Source: Urinicoccus timonensis
Lineage (GTDB): Bacteria > Bacillota > Clostridia > Tissierellales > Peptoniphilaceae
DNA length: 64,000 nucleotides
Assembly: GCF_900232945.1 (NCBI RefSeq)
Contig: NZ_OCTU01000001.1
Span: 809,899 to 873,898 of the forward strand
Direction of reading: 5' to 3'
In this document: in pieces, positions 56,193 to 63,803 of the stretch
How the letters are laid out: the number at the start of each line of letters is the position of its first letter
Position numbering within the stretch: the first letter of the stretch is position 1
Notes under the pieces: model-generated
What the model was told of the DNA's origin: nothing
Seen by the model: only the letters and a program-made list of their open reading frames with translations
Database searches by the model: none
Position numbers and translations under genes: made by a program

Positions 56193-56250
56193 CGACTTAT
56201 TTTACATTTAAAGTCCTTGGATTTCTCACAGGTCCAGGGAAGGAGGTTCT

Positions 56251-56874
56251 ATGAATAAACAAGTAAGATACTTTCTTATGATCATTGCCCTGGCCCTAGT
56301 CAGCTTTGTGGTTACAAATGTCTTGGGCACTGCCAATAAAAAGCGGAATAGCCAGGTAGACGGAGTCAAATTAATCGTCCAAGTATCCAAAGACCAACGC
56401 AAGCCCATTGTTAGGACCTATAAAAAGTCGGTCTATGACGGTCTATCCACCCTGGAAGTGGCCAAAATCTATGAGGAAATTTCTGGTAAAAGAGAAGGAG
56501 ACCTGCCCTGCATTGACTTGCTGGAAGACCCCAAGGTTTATTTTTCCTTTAAAAAAGATGACCAGCCCGTCCAAGCCCAAGACATCCGCCTGGAAGTTCT
56601 GGCTGAAAATTATAATTATCGGGAAAAAGAAAAAGCCAAAAAAATTAAAGGTCAATTGGAGAAGCTCAACGACAAGACCTGCACCTTCCAATCCCGCCGC
56701 TTCACCACTCAATATGAAAAGTACTTTATGGAAGAATTGGTTTTTAAGCTCAGCTACCGTATTGATGGGGTGGAATATTTCTCTACCTTTAGCTGCCTCC
56801 AAAGCAACGTCTCAGATGGGACAGATTTTTCCAAGAATGAAGAGTTAGCCCAACCCAAAGAAGCTGACAAGTAA
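56251..56874 (+). CDS. Membrane-anchored protein of unknown function
   Basis: 207 residues. One hydrophobic helix at about 7-26 acts as signal anchor; the rest is outside and charged. Two Cys (in LPCIDLL and KTCTFQ) plus one in FSCLQ could form a disulfide. The part ELVFKLSYRIDGVEYFSTFSC looks like beta strands of a small domain. I do not recognise a family. ATG follows AAGGAGG. Confidence 0.75.
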   Translation: MNKQVRYFLMIIALALVSFVVTNVLGTANKKRNSQVDGVKLIVQVSKDQRKPIVRTYKKSVYDGLSTLEVAKIYEEISGKREGDLPCIDLLEDPKVYFSFKKDDQPVQAQDIRLEVLAENYNYREKEKAKKIKGQLEKLNDKTCTFQSRRFTTQYEKYFMEELVFKLSYRIDGVEYFSTFSCLQSNVSDGTDFSKNEELAQPKEADK

Positions 56875-56881
56875 AGTATGT

Positions 56882-56906
56882 AAAAAGAGCCCTAGGGCTC
56901 TTTTTT
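56882..56906 (+). terminator. Terminator of the unknown membrane-anchored protein
   Basis: AAAAAGAGCCC/GGGCTCTTTTTT, an 11-bp perfect stem with T-run. Confidence 0.85.
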
Positions 56907-56957
56907 ATATCTTGGTTTTTTACTTGAGGCCAGCCAATCAGCACGAAGGCTTAAATG

Positions 56958-57003
56958 AAAGATAAACAGCCCTCTTGATTAATCAAGAGGGCTGTTTATC
57001 TTT
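56958..57003. terminator. 23-bp perfect palindrome, shared terminator
   Basis: A perfect inverted repeat of 23 bp per arm (centre GATTAATC) lies between convergent genes, with TTTATCTTTC on either strand. It most likely terminates the ECF S-component gene on the minus strand and backs up the plus-strand terminator at 56882-56906. Confidence 0.65.
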
Positions 57004-57094
57004 CTTATTCTTGCCGAATATAGGTCTGCTCTTTAGTTCTTTTTATTAGCCAAAGTCATTCCCTCTAGCAGTAAAGATGGAAGAGATCTATGAC

Positions 57095-57814
57095 CTATGA
57101 CTTATCATTTAAAAGTCCATATTTTTTTTGAACTCGTTGTATTTTTTCTAAAAAGGGTTCTCCAAAGAAAAACAAAAAGCCAAAAGTTCCCAACCCATGA
57201 ATTAAGTCAAAGGGAAGACCTTGAGCATAGGAAACTAGAATCATATCCCAAGTTACATGATCATAAAAACTAATAATCGATATGGGATTCATTATAGACC
57301 CAAATAGGCAAAAGATGGAAAGAAATCCATAAATCCCCATACCCCACTTAGTCTTAGGGATTTTAAACTTCTGAAAAAGAATTCCGGAAAAAAAACCAAT
57401 TAGGCCAAAAGAAAACATCTGCCAGGGAGTCATGGGCCCTTGGCCAAAAGAGAAATTAGATACAAAAGCAATCATAGCTCCTACAACAAAACCCGACTGA
57501 GGACCTAGAGCGATTCCACTCACAATAGTGACGGCAGCTACCGGCTTAACTTGGGGAATCCAAAAAAAAGCCATCCGTCCAGCTACACCTATAGCCGACA
57601 GCCCTGCAATTAAAATTAACTCCCTTGTCCTAATTCCTCTCCTCTCAAATAAAAGTAGAAATGGTACCGTAGTTAAAAGTAACATTAGTAGACTAATAAA
57701 AATATACTTTCGGTCATTTAGCACTGTCATTCCAAATATAAGAAGAGCAGGAATAATAATTAGAATAATAAGACCACTTATTCTAGCAAGTTTTTTATTC
57801 CTTTCTTGAGACAT
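57095..57814 (-). CDS. ECF transporter S-component (substrate-binding membrane protein)
   Basis: 239 residues with about six hydrophobic helices and the S-component style segments LIAGLSAIGVAGRMAFFWIPQVKPVAAV and GPQSGFVVGAMIAFVSNFSFG, followed by GPMTPWQMFSFGLIGFFSG. S-components bind the vitamin and dock on EcfT. The neighbours (transcobalamin-like halves) favour a cobamide, as for CbrT-type S-components, but the ligand is not shown by sequence. It follows the DUF4430 gene after 196 nt. Confidence 0.85.
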   Translation of the reverse strand: MSQERNKKLARISGLIILIIIPALLIFGMTVLNDRKYIFISLLMLLLTTVPFLLLFERRGIRTRELILIAGLSAIGVAGRMAFFWIPQVKPVAAVTIVSGIALGPQSGFVVGAMIAFVSNFSFGQGPMTPWQMFSFGLIGFFSGILFQKFKIPKTKWGMGIYGFLSIFCLFGSIMNPISIISFYDHVTWDMILVSYAQGLPFDLIHGLGTFGFLFFFGEPFLEKIQRVQKKYGLLNDKS

Positions 57815-58010
57815 TCCAACCTCCTGCGTTCAAGCTTTTAATGATTTGCAAATACTCCATCTTTTGATTTTCAATACTGCTAGCATTTCCCCAAAAATCA
57901 ATGTGATATCTGTTTTTCTGATTCTTATAGATAACTACCTCTAACTAGGATTCTTTTCTTCCGAATAATTTTATATCCTTCCTATGAAATACTTTTATTC
58001 TATCTAAGGT
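57815..58010 (-). other. Spacer with protein-like open frame
   Basis: This 196-nt gap before the S-component gene carries a frame of 49 codons without a stop that ends 15 nt inside the next gene and reads like protein (VVIYKNQKNRYHIDFWGN... NAGGWNV). It lacks a good start: the only ATG gives 21 residues. It could be a leader peptide, a gene remnant or chance. No B12-box or riboswitch core was seen. Confidence 0.3.
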
Positions 58011-59159
58011 CTATTTTACCATAGAATTATCTCCAACATCTCTACCTAAATCACAAGTATAGACCCATTCAATCTGGTCACCAGCTTTCACTTGATAACG
58101 AGAGCATCCATAATTTGGGAACCAGCCATTTACTTTGTACATCCAACCAGAAAGTTCTCCACAGTCAAACTCATAGAGGTTATGGATTCCCATGACATAG
58201 GCAGAATTATAAGCTGGAGTAAAATTGGCCTCCATATGGATTTTTCTCGCCTTGGTTTCTCGACCTAAAACATCAAATACTGATTCTCCTGGATGAAAGT
58301 TCACTTGGGTCGGTGGTAAAATAAGTCCATCTACTGGCAAAACATCAATCTTATCCATGTCGAAATGGTCCATATTTTGTAAAATTGTATCACATCGAAT
58401 GGACAGGGTACAAGTTTCTAGCCGATCTTCTTTTTCCACACTTCCCGGTTCCACTGGCTTGGGTCTTCCAGCTGGTGTTGGGTCTGTTAGGTACTTGTCC
58501 TTCTTCCCTTTGGAACTCTGGGCAATAGCCTCTTGTTTTAATCTCTTATCTTCTTGGTCTTTCTTGGCCCTTTCTTCCGGACTAACTTTTGCCTGCTCTT
58601 GCATTGCCTTTTGTTTTAACTCTTCCTTGTTTTTTGGAGTAGCTATAGGCTGACTGGCCTGAGGACTTTCTTGACCAGGTTTAGGGTTTGCCTGGTCTTT
58701 TTTGGGCAAGAGTTTAATCTCCTTATAGGCCCTCGTTTGATCTTCCTTGGCTGTTCCACAAATAGTAAGGCTTTGGGCATTTTCACTAGCTCCCACTTGT
58801 AAGAGACCTGCTTCTGAGATCACTGTATCTTCCTTATGAGGACTGGTAATTTCCCAAAGGATACTGGGGTCGTAGTCTCCCTCTCCTTCAATTTGTGCCG
58901 TAAACTGAGCCTGGCTCCCTATCTCTACCTCTTCCTTATCAACAAGGATAGTCAAGTTTTTTATCTTCCCTTTACCTGTCAAGGCATGTAGATCCTTGTT
59001 CTCTTGTTCTTTAAGTTGAGAGACCTTTTCCGCATCAGCCGTCCGATTATCCGGACGTAAAAAATCACTATTATAAATAAATGCAAAAATCAGAAGAACC
59101 CCTAGGGCCACCAGCCCTAGGGTTTTTTGTTTCTTGGTCAAATTTTGGAAAGCCTTCAT
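58011..59159 (-). CDS. Membrane-anchored DUF4430 (transcobalamin C-terminal-like) protein
   Basis: 382 residues. One membrane anchor at about 11-29, an Ig-like/BIG2-type domain at about 62-152 (LTILVDKEEVEIGSQAQFTA), a Lys/Gln/Glu/Pro-rich linker of about 155-245, and a C-terminal DUF4430 domain (about 275-375) with FHPGESVFDVLGRETKARKI, CGELSGWMYKVNGWFPNYGC and GDQIEWVYTCDLGRD. DUF4430 corresponds to the small beta domain of animal transcobalamin. Its ATG overlaps the stop of the SLH barrel gene by one base (TAATG). Confidence 0.88.
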   Translation of the reverse strand: MKAFQNLTKKQKTLGLVALGVLLIFAFIYNSDFLRPDNRTADAEKVSQLKEQENKDLHALTGKGKIKNLTILVDKEEVEIGSQAQFTAQIEGEGDYDPSILWEITSPHKEDTVISEAGLLQVGASENAQSLTICGTAKEDQTRAYKEIKLLPKKDQANPKPGQESPQASQPIATPKNKEELKQKAMQEQAKVSPEERAKKDQEDKRLKQEAIAQSSKGKKDKYLTDPTPAGRPKPVEPGSVEKEDRLETCTLSIRCDTILQNMDHFDMDKIDVLPVDGLILPPTQVNFHPGESVFDVLGRETKARKIHMEANFTPAYNSAYVMGIHNLYEFDCGELSGWMYKVNGWFPNYGCSRYQVKAGDQIEWVYTCDLGRDVGDNSMVK

Positions 59160-60715
59160 TATTTTACTCCAGCCAAACGGTTAATCATTTGAACGCCTTC
59201 AGCACGGTTAATATTGGATAAAGGAGCCAATCCTTCAGGACGTCCCTTGACAATTCCCTTTTCTACCATCAAAGCTGCAGAGGGTTTTGCCCAATCAGCT
59301 ATTTGGTTTATGTCCCTAAATTGTTTCAGACTTTCTTCATTTCCCTTGGCTTGGGGTAGAGCTCGAGCAAGCATGGACATAGCTTCTTGACGAGTAATAT
59401 TTGCATTGGGATCAAAATTCCCATCTCCTCGTCCTTTGATGATACCTTGGGCTGTAGCAATAGAAATTGCTTTTCCATACCATTCACTTCCCCTAACGTC
59501 CTTGAAGCTTGAAGGGCTTTCCTTTTCTGATTTTAAATTCAGTCCTCGAACTAACCCTACAGCAAATTCCCCTCGAGTAATGTCCTTATTCGGTGTAAAA
59601 GCCTTACTACCATTAGCTATACCATAGCCCTTAGTCTTTTGAATCAAGGCTTCTGCCCAGTGGCCCTGAATATCTGTAAATCCTTGGTTTCCACTGACAA
59701 CTCCCGTATTCCCCTTAAGACCTCCATCTTGCTTCATATCAAAAAGGGCCGGCTTCTTTTCCTCAAATCGCTTTAGGGCAACTAGGGCTTCCATGGCTTG
59801 GTCTGTCCCCATTCCATTGGCGCTTGTTTCTGTTTGTACATGCTTGAAACCGCCTTGAGGAGCCTTGTAGGTTAAAAGTGCATCTACAACAGATTGTTTC
59901 CTTCCATTGGCATCACTTTTTACAAAACGATGGTCTTTGGCTGGATCAATGCCCAAGCTTGTTAAGGCAATAATGGTTTGGGCAGAAGATTCTGAATTTT
60001 CAGCTCCCATTGTTTGGTAACCACCTGTGGGAAGTTGCATGTCTGACAAGGCTTGAACGCCCCGGTCAATAGCTGCCTTTACCTTTGGTTGATTTCTATA
60101 GGGAACCAAAGAATAAAGAGCCATCGCCGTCATATCCGGATCAGCCTTTTCTCCCATAAGATTCCATCCACCACCGTTTACTTCCCGTCTTAAAATTTCT
60201 TCTACCATTCGTTCTCTAGAGTTTTGGTCTGCACTTGAATCAATTTTTGATAGTTCATAACCCTTGGTATCTAGGGCAATTAGCGCCCAAATAGGCCCGT
60301 TCAGACCTTGTTTTAAGACATTTTTAAAATTGGACAGAGGTTTTACCAGGTCGTAGCCGGCTACATTCCTTGGATCCTTTCCAATAGCTGTTAAGGCGCA
60401 AATAATTCTGGAATATTCCGTAAACTTATTCTTAGATAAGTCTCCATTTTTGCTCTTTACTGCTTCTTCTACCCTCTTGTAGTAGCCTTCATAATAACCG
60501 GCCGGTACAGGTTCTCCACTTCGGGCTAGAGATAGAACTGTCCATTCTCCAGCCATAGTACCAAATTCTGGTGCATCCACTGTGGTGTACAAAAACCTTG
60601 CTGTTTCCTTTACTTCCTTATCTGCCCGAGATGCTGCAAAAACAGGTCCCGTGGTCATGGAAAGTAATAAAACAAGGGCTAAAAGGCAACTTAACTTCTG
60701 CTGTATTTTTTTCAT
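59159..60715 (-). CDS. Secreted prenyltransferase-repeat (alpha/alpha barrel) protein with three SLH repeats
   Basis: 518 residues. Signal peptide 1-28 (LSCLLALVLLLSMTTGPVFA). Residues about 35-330 carry terpene-cyclase/prenyltransferase-like repeats: GGGWNLMGEKADPDMTAMALYSL, GGYQTMGAENSESSAQTIIALTSL and GGFKHVQTETSANGMGTDQAMEALVAL. About 346-518 hold three SLH repeats (FTDIQGHWAE, FKDVRGSEWYGKAISIA, FRDINQIADWAKPSA) that bind secondary wall polymer. Without a prenyl-enzyme active site, a ligand-binding barrel as in transcobalamin is the better reading. It overlaps ecfA by 4 nt (ATGA). Confidence 0.9.
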   Translation of the reverse strand: MKKIQQKLSCLLALVLLLSMTTGPVFAASRADKEVKETARFLYTTVDAPEFGTMAGEWTVLSLARSGEPVPAGYYEGYYKRVEEAVKSKNGDLSKNKFTEYSRIICALTAIGKDPRNVAGYDLVKPLSNFKNVLKQGLNGPIWALIALDTKGYELSKIDSSADQNSRERMVEEILRREVNGGGWNLMGEKADPDMTAMALYSLVPYRNQPKVKAAIDRGVQALSDMQLPTGGYQTMGAENSESSAQTIIALTSLGIDPAKDHRFVKSDANGRKQSVVDALLTYKAPQGGFKHVQTETSANGMGTDQAMEALVALKRFEEKKPALFDMKQDGGLKGNTGVVSGNQGFTDIQGHWAEALIQKTKGYGIANGSKAFTPNKDITRGEFAVGLVRGLNLKSEKESPSSFKDVRGSEWYGKAISIATAQGIIKGRGDGNFDPNANITRQEAMSMLARALPQAKGNEESLKQFRDINQIADWAKPSAALMVEKGIVKGRPEGLAPLSNINRAEGVQMINRLAGVK

Positions 60716-62349
60716 TTTCTTTCTCCTTCTTGGTTAATCTCTTCAATTGCATCTTCAATGGTAACTATGTTCAGATTTTCCTTGCGAAAAATTTTATTAG
60801 CTGCTGTTGTATAAAAGTGATTCCCTGAAAAAAATTCTCGACTAGGTCCTTGGCTGATGCACTCTCCATTAAAAAACAAACTACATTGTTGGGCTGTTTC
60901 TGCACAAAATTCCACATCGTGGCTGACCATTAAAACAGTCCCTCCTCTTTTTACATAGCGGTCTAGTATTTCCTTAAATTTCAACTTAAATTGACCATCC
61001 ATCCCTTTAGTAGGCTCATCTAAAAGTAAAATCCTTGGCTTTTTTAAAAGAATCTTAGCCAAGGCCAGACGTTCCATCTCTCCCCCACTTAAATCAAAGG
61101 GGTGGTGGTTTAAAATCTTTTCCAAGTCAAATTCTTCAATAATTTCTTGTATTTCTTCCTGGTCCCTGGACATTTCTTCCAGTTCTTCCCGGGCACTTTT
61201 AAATACAAAGAGGGCTTTTGGATGTTGGGGTACCAGGGCAATATCCCTATTTATCTCACCCTTTTTGCGCTTCTTTTCCCCGTCATAAACTTTTCCTCGG
61301 CTGGCCTCTTCTACTCCGGAAATTAACTTCAACATGGTAGACTTTCCAGCCCCATTTCCTCCCAAAATTCCATGGATTTCTCCAGGATTTAGCGTGAAAT
61401 TCAATCCCTTTAAAATATCCGGTCCTTCTTTTTTATAGCGGAAATAAATATTTTTTAAGGTCAGTATGGGCGATTTTTCCTGCCCTTCTTCTTGAGGTTT
61501 TGCTTCCGAGGGTCGGGGCCCCTCTTTTAATTTAGGCCGACTCCTTAAAGCCTCTCCAACAGTTAAAGGAACCTCCCCCTGCCAGTCACTCTTAACATAA
61601 ATTTGGGCCGGTGCCGGTAAGGATTCTAAAATGGGTTTGGGCTCTCGTTTCATCTCTCGAACGAAGTCTCTGGGATTCCCATCAAAGGCAATGGATCCAT
61701 TTTCTAAAAATAAAATTCTTTCTGCCAAGGCATAAGGCTCCGTCAATCGGTGCTCACTGACTAAAATAGTAATTCCCAGTTCCTGACAAACCCGATTTAA
61801 GCCTTGAAAAAATTCTAATGAGGCAATGGGGTCCAACATAGCCGTCGGTTCATCCAAGAGCAAAAGCTTCGGTTGCATACAAAGAATAGATGCCAGGTTT
61901 ACCATTTGGAGCTGGCCACCTGATAAGTCCGTTACCTTTTTTAAAAACCAAGACTCCATTCCAAAAAAACTGGCAATTTCTCCAACTCGTAGCCGCATGG
62001 TTTCCTGGTCTAATCCCAAAGATTCCAAGCCAAAGGCCAATTCATGCCAGACCTTATCTGTTACAATTTGATTTTGAGGATCTTGTTGAACAAAGCCAAT
62101 ACCTGATGCATCTTCTCTTAAATCCAAGTCTTGGATATTTTTATTATTGTAAACAATCCTCCCCTTCTTTTCTCCAAAAGCAGCTAAACTCTTCTTACAC
62201 TGCCTTAAAAGGGTCGTCTTCCCGGAAGCCGATAAGCCTGTTAAGAGGACAAACTCTCCTTCCTTTAAAGAAAAATTTACATCTTTTAAAATCCAGTTGT
62301 CTCCTTCAGGATATTTAAATGAAAAATGATCTACCTTGAGTATTTCCAC
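60712..62349 (-). CDS. ECF transporter double ATPase (EcfA1-EcfA2 fusion)
   Basis: 545 residues with two ABC domains. First: Walker A GLSASGKT at 38-45, LSGGQLQMVNLA, LLLLDEPTAMLDP. A Pro/Glu-rich linker around 265-300. Second: GGNGAGKST, LSGGEMERLALA, ILLLDEPTKGMDG and switch MVSHDVEF. ECF systems usually have two separate ATPases; the fusion gives a 1:1 pair. Start is GTG at 62349 after GGAGGAATACCA, overlapping ecfT by 19 nt. Confidence 0.92.
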   Translation of the reverse strand: MEILKVDHFSFKYPEGDNWILKDVNFSLKEGEFVLLTGLSASGKTTLLRQCKKSLAAFGEKKGRIVYNNKNIQDLDLREDASGIGFVQQDPQNQIVTDKVWHELAFGLESLGLDQETMRLRVGEIASFFGMESWFLKKVTDLSGGQLQMVNLASILCMQPKLLLLDEPTAMLDPIASLEFFQGLNRVCQELGITILVSEHRLTEPYALAERILFLENGSIAFDGNPRDFVREMKREPKPILESLPAPAQIYVKSDWQGEVPLTVGEALRSRPKLKEGPRPSEAKPQEEGQEKSPILTLKNIYFRYKKEGPDILKGLNFTLNPGEIHGILGGNGAGKSTMLKLISGVEEASRGKVYDGEKKRKKGEINRDIALVPQHPKALFVFKSAREELEEMSRDQEEIQEIIEEFDLEKILNHHPFDLSGGEMERLALAKILLKKPRILLLDEPTKGMDGQFKLKFKEILDRYVKRGGTVLMVSHDVEFCAETAQQCSLFFNGECISQGPSREFFSGNHFYTTAANKIFRKENLNIVTIEDAIEEINQEGERK

Positions 62350-63212
62350 TGGTATTCCTCCACAAGCGATAAAATAACCGGCATAAATGCCAGAACAACA
62401 AATACAAAGAAAGCTACTAGGGAAAACCCATCGACCTTGGCAATTTTCACAGTTGGATAAATAACCATTTTAAACCTTCGAAAATATGCAGCTAAGATAC
62501 AAAGAACACTCCCTAAGAGGACCGAACCTAAAAGAACATAATCTCGCCTCTCCATTCTAAAGAGAGCAAAATGCGTTCTCCCCTCTAGTCCATGACCTCT
62601 AGCCTTCATAGAATCTGCCGTCTCAATACTAGATTCCAAGGACCAAGTAACAAAAATCGAAAAAATCTTCAAGGCATTTTTAAAGCGACGAAGAAGAGAT
62701 CCTTGACTCATATCCTCTCCAATTCCCTTTCGACAAGCATAGATGGTCCGGATCCGCTCCTTATACAGAGGGACAAACCGCAAAACCATGGAAAAAATTA
62801 AAGATAGGGAAGGTAAAATCCGGCCAAATAAATATAAGATTCTATCCGAAGTCATAACCCGGTTGTGACAGGAAAACCAAAGAATCATAGTCGTAAACAT
62901 AAGCCCTGCTGATAAGCCAAAGAGGAGAGATTCCAAGGTCAAGGGATTTCCATTGGGAAAATACCAAAGAATAGTCGCCCCCTGATGGATCAAAATAGGG
63001 TTTAAAATAGTAATAAAAAGACCTGTCGATATAGCCATCACTAGTGTTTTCCAACTTTTTTGAAAGCCCACTTGGACCAAAAGATAGGACAAGGCCCCTA
63101 GAAAACTAGCCCCTTGAACCACAGGATGGCGTAAAAACATGGTGAAGGCTAGAATAAAGAGAAAAAATAGCCCCTGGCCCCAGGGATTGTAATCCTTAAA
63201 AAAATCAGTCAT
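62331..63212 (-). CDS. ECF transporter transmembrane component EcfT
   Basis: 293 residues with five or more hydrophobic helices. The cytoplasmic coupling part has ADSMKARGHGLEGRTHFALF, containing the Ala-Arg-Gly motif that contacts the ATPases. EcfT links the S-component to the ATPase pair. ATG at 63212 lies six nt after AAAGG; a TTG just before it is less likely. Confidence 0.88.
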   Translation of the reverse strand: MTDFFKDYNPWGQGLFFLFILAFTMFLRHPVVQGASFLGALSYLLVQVGFQKSWKTLVMAISTGLFITILNPILIHQGATILWYFPNGNPLTLESLLFGLSAGLMFTTMILWFSCHNRVMTSDRILYLFGRILPSLSLIFSMVLRFVPLYKERIRTIYACRKGIGEDMSQGSLLRRFKNALKIFSIFVTWSLESSIETADSMKARGHGLEGRTHFALFRMERRDYVLLGSVLLGSVLCILAAYFRRFKMVIYPTVKIAKVDGFSLVAFFVFVVLAFMPVILSLVEEYQWKYSR

Positions 63213-63298
63213 CAAAATCCTTTCAAATAAAAAACAAACTGCCGGAAAGTTAACGTAAAATATCTCTAATCTGTGTTATCCGTTGCACCCCCTCTTCC

Positions 63299-63688
63299 TC
63301 AAATAATTTCAAAAGCTTCCAAGTTTAGAGAAGGTGGAATAATAATTGGTGTATCAATTAACTCTTTGGTCATAGTTCCTATTAGGAAAGATAGGAGATT
63401 GGCTGCCTGGGAACACAAGTCATAGGATAAGTTCTTCGCCTCTTGAATTGCTAGATCTTGAACAAAATCCACCTGAATCACTTGGTTGACTTGACAAGTA
63501 AAAAGAGCCCGCGGTTCAGGAACCACATCAGTGGAAAGATGGTAGAGATAAGTTTTAGTCCCCTCCACCTTTTCCACTCTTGCCTTATGAGATACATTGA
63601 TATTTAAAGGCTTACTCCGGTCTGGAATTTTATCCAAAACCTGTCCTGAAAAGCCCTTTAATTGAACGCTTAACTTTTCAATCTCCAT
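63299..63688 (-). CDS. SecB-like small protein
   Basis: 129 residues from the ATG at 63688, after AAGGAGGAAAAG. The strand pattern EIEKLSVQLKGFSGQVLDKIP, the region RALFTCQVNQVIQVDFVQDL and the end ELIDTPIIIPPSLNLEAFEII resemble the SecB fold, whose C-terminal part typically ends in a PPLNL..NFDAL-type segment. Gram-positive SecB-like proteins act as chaperones or in toxin-antitoxin-chaperone sets; no toxin gene is present here. It leads the ECF operon 86 bp before ecfT. The family call is tentative. Confidence 0.5.
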   Translation of the reverse strand: MEIEKLSVQLKGFSGQVLDKIPDRSKPLNINVSHKARVEKVEGTKTYLYHLSTDVVPEPRALFTCQVNQVIQVDFVQDLAIQEAKNLSYDLCSQAANLLSFLIGTMTKELIDTPIIIPPSLNLEAFEII

Positions 63689-63704
63689 CTTTTCCTCCTT
63701 TTTA

Positions 63705-63741
63705 GCAAAGAACACTTGGATAAACCTAAGTGCTCTTTGCT
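63705..63741. repeat. Hairpin in the leader of the ECF operon
   Basis: GCAAAGAGCACTT-AGGTTTATCC-AAGTGTTCTTTGC, a nearly perfect 13-bp stem just before the ribosome binding site of the SecB-like gene. On the plus strand it is followed by TTTTTC. On the minus strand it may terminate the upstream SLH gene weakly or act as a leader structure. A second smaller hairpin AAGTAAG/CTTACTT lies at 63764-63785. Confidence 0.45.
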
Positions 63742-63803
63742 TTTTCTATAAGTCCCTAACTGGTCCAAGTAAGATTATCTCCTTACTTAAACTCATCTAC
63801 CTA

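Noticed and set aside
57815..58010. Possible cobalamin riboswitch before the S-component gene
   Set aside because: No GCCACTG-type B12 box or recognisable core was found, and the gap is short for the usual structure.
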